A model generated the notes under the pieces. It saw only the letters and a list, made by a program, of their open reading frames with translations. It was not told the origin of the DNA and did not search any database. Positions 13,901 through 23,713 of a stretch of DNA of 64,000 nucleotides are shown here, piece after piece (position 1 is the stretch's first letter; every line of letters starts with the position of its first letter). The stretch covers positions 62,001-126,000 of the forward strand of contig JAUJYZ010000200.1 of assembly GCA_033675265.1 (NCBI GenBank). The letters run 5' to 3'. Origin of the DNA: Actinostola sp. cb2023. Its lineage: Eukaryota > Cnidaria > Anthozoa > Actiniaria > Actinostolidae. Both the position numbers and the translations under genes were made by a program.

Positions 13901-16900
13901 AGAAGGGGCAACTCAGGGGCAACTCAGCAGTGCTGTAGGGAGACAGTAGGAGAGGGGCAACACACAGTGGTGATAAGAAGGGGCAACTCACAGTGCTGTA
14001 GGGAGACAGTAGGAGAGGGGCAACGCACAGTGCTGATAAGAAGGGGCAACTCACAGTGCTGTAGGGAGACAGTAGGAGAGGGGCAACGCACAGTGCTGAT
14101 AAGAAGGGGCAACTCACAGTGCTGTAGGGAGACAGTAGGAGAGGGGCAACGCACAGTGCTGATAACTCAAGTAGGGGCAGTAGAGAAGGGGCAACGCACA
14201 GTGCTAAGTAGGGCAAGACAGTGCTGTAGGAGACAGTAGGAGGGGCAACGCACAGTGCTGATAAGAAGGGGCAACTCACAGTGCTGTAGGGAGACAGTAG
14301 GAGAGGGGCAACGCACAGTGCTGATAAGAAGGGGCAACTCACAGTGCTGTAGGGAGACAGTAGGAGAGGGGCAACACACAGTGCTGATAAGAAGGGGCAA
14401 CTCACAGTGCTGTAGGGAGACAGTAGGAGAGGGGCAACACACAGTGCTGATAAGAAGGGGCAACTCACAGTGCTGTAGGGAGACAGTAGGAGAGGGGCAA
14501 CTCACAGTGCTGATAAGAAGGGGCAACTCACAGTGCTGTAGGGAGACAGTAGGAGAGGGGCAATGCACAGTGCTGATAAGAAGGGGCAACTCACAGTGCT
14601 GTAGGGAGACAGTAGGAGAGGGGCAATGCACAGTGCTGATAAGAATGGGCAACTCACAGTGCTGTAGGGAGACAGTAGGAGAGGGGCAATGCACAGTGCT
14701 GATAAGAAGGGGCAACTCACAGTGCTGTAGGGAGACATTAGGAGAGGGGCAATGCACAGTGCTGATAAGAATGGGCAACACACAGTGCTGTAGGGAGACA
14801 GTACGTAGGAGAGGGGCAACGCACAGTGCTGATAAGAATGGGCAACACACAGTGCTGTAGGGAGACAGTACGTAGGAGAGGGGCAACGCACAGTGCTGAT
14901 AAGAAGGGGCAACGCACAGTGCTGATAAGAATGGGCAACTCACAGTGCTGTAGGGAGACAGTAGGAGAGGGGCAACACACAGTGCTGATAAGGGGCAACT
15001 CACAGTGCTGTAGGGAGACAGTAGGAGAGGGGCAACGCACAGTGCTGATAAGAATGGGCAACACACAGTGCTGTAGGGAGACAGTACGTAGGAGAGGGGC
15101 AACACACAGTGCTGATAAGAAGGGGCAACGCACAGTGCTGTAGGGAGATAGTAGGAGAGGGGCAACGCACAGTGCTGATGAGAATGGGCAACTCACAGTG
15201 CTGTAGGGAGACAGTAGGAGAGGGGCAACGCACAGTGCTGATAAGAAGGGCCAACTCACAGTGCTGTAGGGAGACAATAGGAGAGCCCTGGGCAACGCAC
15301 AGTGCTGATAAGAAGGGGCAACTCACAGTGCTGTAGGGAGACAGTACGTAGGAGAGGGGCAACACACAGTGCTGATAAGAATGGGCAACTCACAGTGCTG
15401 TAGGGAGACAGTAGGAGAGGGGCAACGCACAGTGCTGATAAGAATGGGCAACACACAGTACTGTAGGGAGACAGTACGTAGGAGAGGGGCAACGCACAGT
15501 GCTGATAAGAAGGGGCAACGCACAGTGCTGATAAGAATGGGCAACTCACAGTGCTGTAGGGAGACAGTAGGAGAGGGGCAACGCACAGTGCTGATGAGAA
15601 TGGGCAACTCACAGTGCTGTAGGGAGACAGTAGGAGAGGGGCAACGCACAGTGCTGATAAGAAGGGGCAACTCACAGTGCTGTAGGGAGACAATAGGAGA
15701 GCCCTGGGCAACGCACAGTGCTGATAAGAAGGGGCAACTCACAGTGCTGTAGGGAGACAGTACGTAGGAGAGGGGCAACACACAGTGCTGATAAGAATGG
15801 GCAACTCACAGTGCTGTAGGGAGACAGTACGTAGGAGAGGGGCAACGCACAGTGCTGATAAGAAGGGGCAACTCACAGTGCTGTAGGGAGACAGTAGGAG
15901 AGGGGCAATGCACAGTGCTTATAAGAAGGGGCAACTCACAGTGCTGTAGGGAGACAGTAGGAGAGGGAGGGGCAACGCACAGTGCTGATGAGAATGGGCA
16001 ACTCACAGTGCTGTAGGGAGACAGTAGGAGAGGGGCAACGCACAGTGCTGATAAGAAGGGGCAACTCACAGTGCTGTAGGGAGACAATAGGAGAGCCCTG
16101 GGCAACGCACAGTGCTGATAAGAAGGGGCAACTCACAGTGCTGTAGGGAGACAGTACGTAGGAGAGGGGCAACACACAGTGCTGATAAGAATGGGCAACT
16201 CACAGTGCTGTAGGGAGACAGTAGGAGAGGGGCAACGCACAGTGCTGATAAGAATGGGCAACACACAGTGCTGTAGGGAGACAGTACGTAGGAGAGGGGC
16301 AACGCACAGTGCTGATAAGAAGGGGCAACGCACAGTGCTGATAAGAATGGGCAACTCACAGTGCTGTAGGGAGACAGTAGGAGAGGGGCAACGCACAGTG
16401 CTGATGAGAATGGGCAACTCACAGTGCTGTAGGGAGACAGTAGGAGAGGGGCAACGCACAGTGCTGATAAGAAAGGGGCAACTCACAGTGCTGTAGGGAG
16501 ACAATAGGAGAGCCCTGGGCAACGCACAGTGCTGATAAGAAGGGGCAACTCACAGTGCTGTAGGGAGACAGTATGTAGGAGAGGGGCAACACACAGTGCT
16601 GATAAGAATGGGCAACTCACAGTGCTGTAGGGAGACAGTACGTAGGAGAGGGGCAACGCACAGTGCTGATAAGAAGGGGCAACTCACAGTGCTGTAGGGA
16701 GACAGTAGGAGAGGGGCAATGCACAGTGCTTATAAGAAGGGGCAACTCACAGTGCTGTAGGGAGACAGTAGGAGAGGGGCAACGCACAGTGCTGATAAGA
16801 AGGGGCAACTCACAGTGCTGTAGGGAGACAGTAGGAGAGGGGCAACACACAGTGCTGATAAGAAGGGGCAACTCACAGATAAAACCATAAATTGGGGTAC

Positions 16901-18224
16901 AGTTTTAATAATTTCATCATAAAATTCATCTTACTTGATGTACAGTACTGGAACTGGTTGGAGAGGGACATTTAACTGGTCCCTTGACTCCCCCTCCCTA
17001 AACCACTACCACTCTAGCTGCAGGCTCTAATGCAGACATTATATATCCACACCATTTATTGTCTGACTGCTTATAACCTCTTTCATGTAGCAAGATTAAA
17101 TTCACATTCATGCAAAAAGTCATTCTTTATTATACCTCCATTTTTTAGCATTGCAATCCAGGTTACTCCTAAAAAGATGGGTATGATATTATTATCCATA
17201 TTGGAGGATGAATTGAATGAATTCAACACATGCAGTACAACATATATACAAACCCTTGCATCCATGCAAAGAGAATACTACCAACCATTCCTGACCCATC
17301 TAAAACAAAATTCTCATTCATTCATTCATTCATTTTAAAATTGGCTGCGCATGATCATAGACCGAATGCAACAATGGCGTCCAGTTTCAATTGCCATTGT
17401 TCTGGACTGACTAGCCTCTCCTACAGGTAAAAATGCTTTTGTGTTTCCACATGAACACGAGGTTTGTCAGTCCAGAACAATGGCAATTGAAATTGGACGC
17501 CATTATTGCATTCGGTCTATATTGTACGTATCTATTTATACAATATAATACAATAAACTTTATTAACACTCGAATTTAAAGTAGCAAATACATGCTAATA
17601 TCTTCGAGACAATTAAAATTAAATAAATAAATAAATAATTATATAAATTGATAAATACATCACTAATCTAAGATTTATAGTGATCTATTTATTACTTACT
17701 GCGCAGTAACCATGTTATAGTAGCAGCAAGCACTGTAGCTTTATCATCTCCTACACCATATCCTTTTAACATGGCTTGAGTAGCCAATGTACCAGTGATA
17801 GATGAGCAGAAAGCCTAATTGAAAAACGAGATATACTTAACCATGCATATCTTGTGATATTTGATTCTAGATCAAGTAGGCTGCAAGAACTATAAGAGAA
17901 TGATTACCTGCGAAGTGTCCCATAGCTGGTATTCTAAATAATCTTTGCTTACACTTTCTGGATAACCTTGAGGTAGGAAAGCCGTCTTCAAACAAACAAC
18001 AACAACGAAATATCATTGAAATCATGCAAACTAGTCAGGGATTAAAAAATGGCAACGTGTACAATGCTAAGTCAAACCTTGAAAAAATGTAGAATGGAAG
18101 CACCAAATGGCTCTTTCACACTTTTAATTCGTTCCAGATTTCCACTTTCAGTAGAAAACTTATACGATCTCTCTAAAGAACCGGATCCATATTTTTCTTC
18201 AGCAACGACAAGTTCGTCCGCCAT
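1938..18224 (-). CDS. RUSF1: RUS family protein RUSF1 (DUF647, C16orf58-like), 14 coding exons
   Basis: Reading on the minus strand, the coding exons are 18078-18224, 17908-17985, 17700-17814, 17254-17299, 17136-17168, 6366-6471, 6149-6250, 6003-6073, 5542-5726, 5175-5238, 5014-5099, 3456-3553, 2984-3047 and 1938-2128. All have GT-AG borders and matching phases, giving 461 codons against about 468 in human. Recognisable family blocks include AFLPQGYPESVS (exon 2), CSSITGTLATQAMLKG (3), GMVGSILFAW (4), NLDCNAKKWR (5), LFADILNDV (6), GGATRAALTQHQARR (7), HIYSNFRAV (9) and GPNEWRSVW near the C-terminus. The start ATG (18222-18224) gives MADELVVAEEKYG. RUS proteins are conserved in eukaryotes; plant members act in root UV-B response, and the biochemical function in animals is not established. 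Intron 5 is 10.7 kb, almost all satellite; introns 11-13 also carry repeats. The start codon is 70 bp from that of NIF3L1. Confidence 0.93.
2412..2970. repeat. Inverted-repeat-bounded element in RUSF1 intron 13
   Basis: It is bounded by TACCCTGGTTCCAGAG at 2412-2427 and its reverse complement at 2955-2970. The interior (about 2515-2830) contains AAACTTGCTAATGGTGTTGG and TTTTATTCGTGTTTGAA, which recur at about 62660-62900 in the MED16 region, so the element is dispersed. No coding capacity is evident. Confidence 0.65.
3071..3327. repeat. 257-bp foldback (MITE-like) element in RUSF1 intron 12
   Basis: Terminal inverted repeats of about 50 bp begin TACAGCTATTTCAAAAAAGG on the left and end with its reverse complement at 3327. 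The centre is unrelated sequence. The ends differ from the 219-bp family at 5279. Terminal TA on both sides would fit a TA-targeting transposon. Confidence 0.75.
3806..4974. repeat. 68-bp minisatellite in RUSF1 intron 11
   Basis: About 16-17 tandem units, each containing CATATAGAGCACTAATAAAA, GTAGGGGATATAGAGGG and TATCAGACCCCTGTATAGAC. Several units are truncated or rearranged (around 4020, 4310, 4450-4520, 4640-4690 and 4800-4850). The array fills most of the 1.46-kb intron between the exons at 5014 and 3553. Open frames across it are by-products of the repeat. Confidence 0.9.
5279..5497. repeat. 219-bp TA-flanked foldback element, copy 1 (RUSF1 intron 9)
   Basis: It starts TACAGCAATATGCAGAAATT and ends with the reverse complement GCATATTGCTGTA. 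The inverted repeats are long and include CAAAAGGATC and the CATGGGATGGCT/AGCCATCCCATAA pair. TA flanks each end, as expected for a Tc1/mariner-type target site. A second copy of exactly the same length lies at 44566-44784. Confidence 0.85.
6548..16876. repeat. 10.3-kb satellite-like array of a 63-bp unit inside RUSF1 intron 5
   Basis: About 164 head-to-tail units of 63 bp (for example consecutive CAGTGCTGTAGGGAGACAGT at 6971 and 7034). Each unit is two related halves of 37 and 26 bp, both starting CAGTGCTG and ending GGGGCAAC plus NCA. Variant units (GGGAAACGCA, GGCCAACACA, GTGGTGATAAG, GACAATAGG, GAATGGGCAAC, GTACGTAGG, GAGCCCTGGGCAAC) recur at regular spacing, giving higher-order repeats. 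The plus strand is purine- and G-rich. Because 63 is divisible by 3, several frames stay open for hundreds of codons on both strands; these are not genes. The array is removed by splicing if RUSF1 exons 5 and 6 join as inferred. Confidence 0.97.
17357..17520. repeat. Foldback element in RUSF1 intron 3
   Basis: TAGACCGAATGCAACAATGG plus the following bases to about 17412 is complementary to GTCAGTCCAGAACAATGGCA and onward to 17520 (ending CATTCGGTCTA). The stem is about 55 bp with a loop of about 50 bp. It is non-coding and MITE-like. Confidence 0.8.
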
Positions 18225-18294
18225 TTTGGAAATGTACAATACAGCTGTACATAGACATTACGGGCTCAATACCAATAGCTGCCGCGTGTAGTCT
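18225..18294. promoter_or_regulatory. 70-bp bidirectional promoter/leader between RUSF1 and NIF3L1
   Basis: Only 70 bases separate the divergent start codons of RUSF1 (minus, ATG at 18222-18224) and NIF3L1 (plus, ATG at 18295). Core promoter elements for both genes must lie here or inside the first exons. No TATA box is obvious. Transcription starts cannot be placed from sequence alone. Confidence 0.7.
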
Positions 18295-21200
18295 ATGGCT
18301 CTAATGTTTATAAACGTCTTTCGGCCATTTACGTTTCGATATTTCTCTCTTTTCGGGAGTAGAAATAATTTTAGTGTATCTAGCTGTTTTAGAATGGAAT
18401 TACATGAAATCACTTCAACACTAGAACGTTTTGCACCGACATCGCTTGCAGAGAAGTGGGATAATGTAGGTCTTCTTGTTGAACCATCTGGCCTACATAA
18501 AGTACAATCAATCCTTCTAACAAATGATTTGACAGAGAGGGTACTTGACGAGGCAACAGAGAAGAAAGTACAAATGTTAATCTCCTACCATCCACCTATA
18601 TTTGCGCCTCTAAAAAGATTAACTTGTAAAACGTTCAAGGAACGAATAATCGTCAAAGCTATTGAACAAAGGATTGCAATATATTCTCCTCATACTGCAT
18701 TTGATGCAGTTCATTATGGTGTTAATGACTGGTTGGCGTCAGGTCTAGGAGATGGCGTGGTTACACCCTTGCAACATTCCATGGAGAACGCCATCAAAGG
18801 ATGTACTAACAAAGTTACTGTAACTGTTAAACCACTCGATGTGCAAGGGGTTTCAAAAATTGAAAATGCAGTACGCAGTACTGGTCATGTTATGGATTTT
18901 GCTATAGAGAAGCAAACAAGGTATACTTTCTTAACCCTTCCCCTTATGAGAATCAAGCATTACCCCTCCCCTTGTTAGGAGCAACCAGACACTATTATCC
19001 TTCCCCCTGTTAGGAGCAAACAGACATTATTATCCTGGGGGGGGGGGGGGGGGGTACTCCCCTATATATGCTATACGGGTATGTGCTGCGGGATTTATCC
19101 TGGGGGGGGGGTACTCCCCTATATATGCTATACGGGTATGTGCTGCGGGATAGGGTATGGTTTTTGAGCTTCTTAGGTCTGGGATAGGGTATGGTTTTTG
19201 CACTTTTAGTCTGGGATGGGGTACGTTTTGGTCTGGTATAGGGTATGGTTTCCGCAATAACGCCATTATCAGTCGCTATCAGTTTACATATCCCTTTAGC
19301 ACGCTTTCAATCTGGGATAGGGTATACATTTTTATGCTTTAGTCTGGGATAGGGTATGCATTTTAAAGCTTTTGTCTGGAATAGGGTATGGAAAATCAAA
19401 ATTTTAGGTCTGGGATAGGGTCAGGGTTTTGAGGTGTCCGTGGCACACCCCTACCCAAAAATACCCTTAGTGCCTCCCCCCCCCCTCCCCAGTGCCCCCC
19501 CCCCCCCCCCCCCCGGGTATTATCCCCTCCCCCTGTTATGAGCAACCAGACACTATTATCCCTCCCCTGTTATGAGCAAGCAGACACTATTATCCCCTCC
19601 CCTGTTATGAGCAAGCAGACACTATTATCCCTCCCCTGTTAGGAGCAACAAGACACTATTATCCCTCCCCTGTTATGAGCAAGCAGACACTATTATCCCT
19701 CCCCTGTTAGGAGCAACAAGACACTATTACACCCTCCTCCTGTTATGAACAAACAGACACTATTACCCCTCCCCTGTTGGGAGCAACAAGAATGAATGAA
19801 TGAACTTTATTTAAACACGGAATCAAAATCACTAAAATTAAAATTCATTACAAAGTGCTCTCCCTTTGAGACACTATTATCCCTCCCCTGTTAGGAGCAA
19901 CAAGACACTATTACCCCTCGCCATGTTATGAACAAACAGACACTATTACCCCTCCCCTGTTAAGTGCAACCAGACACTATTACCCCTCCCCCTGTTAAGT
20001 GCAACCAGACACTATTATCCCTCTCCCCATTAGGAGATGTATGTGTAGGAGTTTCCAGAGACTTATTATCCCTCCCCCTGTTAGGAGCAGCCATACACTT
20101 TACTATTACCCTTGTTCAGTTGGTTAGTGTGTGGCCTTCTTTGTTTTATCTTTTTATGATTTTATCTTTGTGTTTTCAGCTATGATGACACAGTCAATAA
20201 TGTCATCACTTGGTCTTGCTCTGAGAGTGCTCTCTTACCAACTCTTAATGTAATCAGAGATGAGCTAAATGTCATTAATATGACAGTTCAACCTCTGTCA
20301 AAGGTGAAGATTGTTTTTATTGACTTGTATAAACTTTTGTCACCCACACACAAACCAAAACGTACAGTATTAATAGACGTCTCAAACAGCACAGGATAAC
20401 TCAAGTTCATCTGTTTATTGACTGAAGCTTGTCAAACAAACCCTTACTTATTCCACCTTGTCTAACATTATCTAATGTTACCTGTGACGTTACAAACTCA
20501 GTCGTGAGCCAACTAGAGTTTCCATGGCCAGGGGCTCAAGAAACCTCTTTCTTCAAAGGAATCTTACTGAAAGTGAAAACAGGACTAAAGCTCCTCTCCC
20601 CCACTCCTTGACCACACCCACACACCAGTTATCCAAACACTGGCTGTGGCTGTACACATGGCTGTGGCTGTACACATGAAGAGTATTGTCCATACTACCA
20701 ACACACCCACACACCAGTTATCCAAACACTGGCTGTACCCATGAAGAGTATTGTTCATACTACCAACACACCCACACACCAGTTATCCAAACACTGGCTG
20801 TACCCATGAAGACTATTGTCCATACTACCAATACACCCACACACCAGTTATCCAAACACTGGCTGTACCCATGAAGAGTATTGTTCATACTACCAACACA
20901 CCCACACACCAGTTATCCAAACACTGGCTGTACCCATGAAGAGTATTGTCCATACTACCAACACACCCACATGTTTGTTTGATTTACATCAGAGTATTTG
21001 TTTGCTTTGTTGTCCATGTTACAATAACTTTGTGTGTTTCTCTTCCCAGGTTCCTATTCCAATGACTGGGTCTGGACGCCTCTGTACACTGACCACCCCT
21101 GTGTCACTAGATACTCTCATCACTCATGTCAAGAATCATCTTCAGTTAAAGCATGTGCGTCTGGCAGCCAGTCAAGCTTCCTCTGGTTTGATAACAACAG

Positions 21201-21451
21201 TAGCACTCTGTGCAGGTTCAGGTGCAAGTGTACTCAAAGGAGTAAGAGCTGATGTGTTTCTAACTGGTGAGATGTCCCATCACGATGTCCTTGAAGCCGT
21301 GGCTAATGGCACTCATGTCATTCTCTGTGAACATAGCAATACTGAGAGAGGTTTTCTAAAGGTTTTCCAAGAAAAACTTGAGTCTTTACTTAATGGCCAA
21401 GTAAAGGTAATGGTTGCATCTACTGATGCTGATCCTCTTGAAGTTGTATGA
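18295..21451 (+). CDS. NIF3L1: NIF3-like protein 1 (NIF3/DUF34 family metal-binding protein), 3 exons
   Basis: The coding exons are 18295-18920, 20180-20303 and 21050-21451, GT-AG bounded and in phase, giving 383 residues against about 377 in human. Family blocks are LAEKWDNVGLLVEPS (51-65), ILLTNDLT (73-80), SYHPPIF (97-103), SPHTAFDA (131-138), LCAGSGAS (303-310), LTGEMSHHDVL (321-331) and CEHSNTERGF (343-352). H99, D137, H345 and E349 match the dinuclear metal site of this fold. The first 33 residues before MELHEIT are basic and hydrophobic with no acidic residue and look like a mitochondrial targeting extension; a start at codon 34 is the alternative. The exact cellular role of the family is unsettled. 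Intron 1 holds 34-bp repeats and a poly-G element; intron 2 holds a 65-bp array. Confidence 0.95.
18943..20100. repeat. 34-bp minisatellite in NIF3L1 intron 1, split by an inserted element
   Basis: Degenerate units contain CAGACACTATTATCCC and TCCCCTGTTATGAGCAA at about 18943-19036 and again at about 19515-20100. The poly-G/poly-C element at 19037-19514 interrupts the array. A short AAT-rich stretch with ACTTTATTTAAACACGG (about 19790-19870) resembles a second small insertion. Confidence 0.8.
19037..19514 (+). repeat. Poly-G/poly-C bounded GGGATAGGGTATGG element, copy 1
   Basis: It starts with about 18 G and ends with a run of C (to 19514). The body contains TATACGGGTATGTGC, several TCTGGGATAGGGTATG motifs about 40-50 bp apart, AGTCGCTATCAGTTTACATA, and GTGGCACACCCCTACCC near the end. 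The G/C runs give the element G-rich ends in inverted orientation. Related copies are at 41957-42353 and about 46161-46612. Confidence 0.85.
20678..20975. repeat. 65-bp minisatellite in NIF3L1 intron 2
   Basis: About 4.5 near-identical 65-bp units containing GAAGAGTATTGTCCATACTA, CCAACACACCCACACACCAG and TATCCAAACACTGGCTG, preceded by a short duplicated TGGCTGTGGCTGTACACA. Not divisible by 3; overlapping open frames here are not coding. Confidence 0.9.
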
Positions 21452-21485
21452 TACTGAAACAAAAAGAACTTACTCATAAATGTGT

Positions 21486-21531
21486 GAAATAAATTAAACC
21501 AGTAAATGTTACCATATGAATCTAATAAATA
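21486..21531 (+). terminator. Candidate NIF3L1 poly(A) signals
   Basis: AATAAA hexamers occur in GAAATAAATTAAACC (about 21486) and CTAATAAATACTTATG (about 21526), 35-80 bases after the NIF3L1 stop. Confidence 0.5.
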
Positions 21532-23713
21532 CTTATGCACAACGAATCCATGTCACCTGCCCCATGGAAAGAACCCGCATGTTATTGTCGTACAGAATGC
21601 TTGTTATCGTGGACTAGCAGCCCTCATCCCATTCATCCTAATTGCTGTTAGTGATTTGATAGTTTGGCAGTTATATCCCATCGATTTTGACATGGACCAG
21701 TATAAATATATTGCTTTTAAATTTAGTTTTGAACTGTATCTGACAGCAATAACTGCTAAAGGGAGGAGTATTTTGTTTATTGGTTTAATTTCTTTCATGG
21801 ATTCGCGCGCGTTTCACACAACACTACATGTATGGCTGTACCACCTGGCGAGCTAACACGTGCATATCTGCCGTAGGTAGTAAAATATCAAATGTGCGCG
21901 CCAATAGTGAGTGGTGGATTGTGTCATTATGTGAGTACGTCGTCAGTCATGTATCGAATGTAGCGTGAGCCTTTTGCAGTGTTCCGCGTGTACATTTGTA
22001 ATTGTACATCTATGAAATGAAAGCATCTTTGAACAAACTGAAGAGACAGAAGACAATACAATGTCGTTAAAAAGGCGCGCAAAACCAAGACGATGTAGAA
22101 CAGGCATACAAAGAATAAAAAGTGTGCAACACCTGACAAGACGCCGCTATGGGTTATTATGAAGCTCCTCCCTGTAACTCTTTCAACGGTGGCGAAGCAC
22201 TTTTGTCAGTGATGATGCAGGAAAAGACAAAAACGATTCGTAGGTCCGCAGTACCTGGCTCACATGGCGCAAAACAATGGCATAGTTGACAAAGACTGAA
22301 TACACTTTTGGCGCGATTCAGGTGAAAATGGTACGCGCGCCACCGAGTCATATTCAACGCTAAATTTGGCTCACCGACTACTATATGACCATGCAAATCT
22401 GTGGCTTAGTGTTAGGCTTCAATAAACATCGGCAAATATTTGACATTCGCTTCGGCAGTGTTCTTCGTTTCGGCTTGTGGCACAACAGTTTCTAGAGTGA
22501 AAGTTTTCGTTGAAACTTTGGAAAATCGACATAGTTTACCAAGTACTACAAGATAAGATAAAGTTGTTTGGGGCTTTGCGTTTTAGCTTTTTTTCTATAT
22601 ATTTATGTAATACAATGTCACCGCGCCTTAACCAAGGAGAATCAGGCTATCATAGTTATAATAGTTTTACTGGTTGAATTGCCGACTTTCTCCGCTTTAT
22701 GTACTTTTTAAAATTGAAAACACTTTCCCTGTCCTTACATGTAATTAATCGTCAATTGACAAAACGTACAGAAAAAGTAAAAAGTTATCCGAACTATTAA
22801 ACACCACAAACAGTATCATAACTACCCGTGCAAACCTACTCAACCATGCATTTTGTAATCCTGGTGTGACAAGTGTAAGAGCCGGCTTTGTCTTCTAACA
22901 AAACAACAAGAACAGCTTAAACAGGTAAAGCTGACAGTTGCCGAGCACGTGTTGGCCAATGCAACTCATTTGTAAGCCACGCGTCCGGCAACACAGCAAA
23001 GTCTTTGTTATTCATCTCATAAAACTACACACAAACACGCAACTCGGGTTTAATAGCCACGAGAACCTGACTGTAGACGACATGACACTGCCTCAGTTGA
23101 ACTTATTTAATCCGTTCGTGAACTCGAAGTTAAAGGCCTAGCTGACGATTTGTCGAAAAGGTAGGGGATCATTTGAACTGTTTTGATAGTTCAGTACATT
23201 TTGACTTGAGCACGCCACTGCTTCACCAGATGCCGCCAGCTGATCATTTAAGTTCTGGGTACGTTTAATCGGTCCACTCATGACTCTACTACTAGCCAAG
23301 ATGAAACAAAACCCTAAATAGTATTTATTTAGAGATGGGAGGGGAGGGTGGGGAATTGCTTTGGACTTTTTTTAGGAATCCGGAAGTAAAATTTGTAAAT
23401 AGTAATTTCTGCTTAAAATGTATCTGGGCGCATAAAAATCTCAGTGAAGTTGTCTCCGGCATATAATTAGTAGGGAGGGAGGGGTGAGTGGGGCATATGC
23501 AAGAGACCATGACCAACACCAGACAAAGAACGATTGTTGCTATGTTACACGATCGTCGCACAACAATTAACACATCGTACGTGACCCCACAGACCAGTAA
23601 TGCAATCAAAGCCAAAGTAAAGTAAATATTTACGGATTGACGCGATCTGTACATACTTTTAATAACTAACGACTACACTTAAACTTAAAAACAACATTAT
23701 TGCTTGTTTAACC
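21532..23713. other. Intergenic region upstream of the TRP-type channel gene
   Basis: No gene recognised in about 2.2 kb. Between about 21800 and 22380 there is a local cluster of GCGCGC-type sites (TTCGCGCGCG, TGTGCGCGCC, AAGGCGCGCA, TTTGGCGCGA, GTACGCGCGCC) in otherwise AT-rich DNA, which could be regulatory. A hydrophobic minus-strand open frame at 23325-23654 lacks any family signature or supporting exon and was not accepted. The part nearest 23714 probably contains the 5' leader of the channel gene. Confidence 0.5.

Noticed and set aside
6548..16876. CRISPR-like array
   Set aside because: Direct head-to-tail repeats with no unique spacers, in a spliced eukaryotic gene.
6477..16890. Long open frames on both strands giving 21-residue repeat proteins (CPSPTVSLQHCELPLL-type and RRGNSQCCRETVGEGQ-type)
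   Set aside because: They follow automatically from a 63-bp period without stops, exist in several frames at once, and lie in an intron bracketed by in-phase RUSF1 exons.
23325..23654. Minus-strand 109-residue hydrophobic frame
   Set aside because: No family signature, a low-complexity C-terminal part, and no supporting splice-linked exon.
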